The notes under the pieces: generated by a model
Database searches by the model: none
Seen by the model: only the letters and a program-made list of their open reading frames with translations
Told to the model about the DNA's origin: nothing
Position numbers and translations under genes: made by a program
Source: JAGVSR01 sp963742405
GTDB taxonomy: Bacteria > Pseudomonadota > Alphaproteobacteria > Rhizobiales > Hyphomicrobiaceae
Direction of reading: 5' to 3'
NCBI GenBank assembly: GCA_963742405.1
Contig: CAVUMB010000006.1
Coordinates: forward strand, 124,001-188,000
Length of the DNA: 64,000 nt
Shown here: piece after piece, positions 63,807 to 64,000 of the stretch
How positions within the stretch are numbered: position 1 is the first letter of the stretch
Layout of the letters: each line of letters begins with the position of its first letter

Positions 63807-64000
63807 GTGAATCTCCTCGTTGATGCGTTTCCGGGGCGGGTGGTCCGCCGGACCCGTGCTGTTGTTTCAGCACCAGTCGCTTCATTGCATCTGGAGGTGG
63901 AGGCCGCCGGTTACCAGTCACATTGCCGTTGGCGAATTCGCAGTCTTCGTGACAATGCGTGAGCATCTATCGCAACGCCGATGCAACGTAAAAATTCGGC

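Overview
The window reads as chromosome of an alphaproteobacterium, most likely order Hyphomicrobiales (Rhizobiales) outside the Rhizobiaceae. The basis is the gene set: the cell-cycle regulators CpdR, HdaA and GapR, alphaproteobacterial DUF families (DUF1036, DUF2066, DUF459, DUF882), a zinc-less L36, a suhB-type sRNA pair beside hisN, and an RpoH promoter plus ROSE-like leader in front of hsp20. GC content is high, genes are dense, and I see no phage, plasmid, transposase or CRISPR. I cannot name the genus.

Layout. 1-11.2 kb: a MotB-like/MotA-like pair, galU, divergent galE, a MidA-type methyltransferase, pgeF, a lipoprotein, prs, a membrane protein and an OmpA-family protein with 120-bp tandem repeats. 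11.2-16.7 kb: an rRNA methyltransferase split by three palindromic repeats, a coupled SpoU-type methyltransferase, 900 bp of repeat-rich intergenic DNA, an exported arylsulfatase and an N-formylglutamate amidohydrolase. 16.8-25.9 kb: glycerate 2-kinase, DUF1036, pyk, a TPR protein, rpmJ, tRNA-Val, cpdR, a second N-formylglutamate amidohydrolase, two tandem sRNAs, hisN and a lysophospholipase-like hydrolase. 26-44.2 kb: hsp20 with heat control, gltBD, a short HPF, DUF459 and lytic transglycosylase genes, gapR, a CPBP protease, oxyR, DUF882, a GT21-like glycosyltransferase and the aguA-aguB pair (agmatine to putrescine). 44.3-64 kb: a broken L,D-transpeptidase, an NtrC-type regulator, a GRDP-like protein, pepF, purM, DUF2066, a CDP-alcohol phosphotransferase, hdaA, ppk, ppx, a DnaJ-type co-chaperone, rnd, aspS and a small secreted protein.

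Functionally it is mostly housekeeping: UDP-sugar supply, ammonia assimilation, nucleotide synthesis, polyphosphate turnover, cell-wall remodelling and stress control. I found no convincing new multi-gene system.

What stands out lies in the structure of the DNA. (1) A family of about 14 palindromic REP-like elements in five clusters has outer stems that change together on both arms. (2) Three of these elements sit inside a methyltransferase gene, and deleting exactly 140 bp rejoins the two halves in frame. (3) Two tandem minus-strand sRNAs carry a C-rich anti-Shine-Dalgarno segment beside hisN. (4) The hsp20 gene has both an RpoH promoter and an RNA thermometer. (5) At least seven single-base frame breaks, nearly all +1, hit otherwise intact genes including essential prs. 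This suggests residual insertion errors in the assembly, so every broken gene here should be checked against reads before being called a pseudogene.
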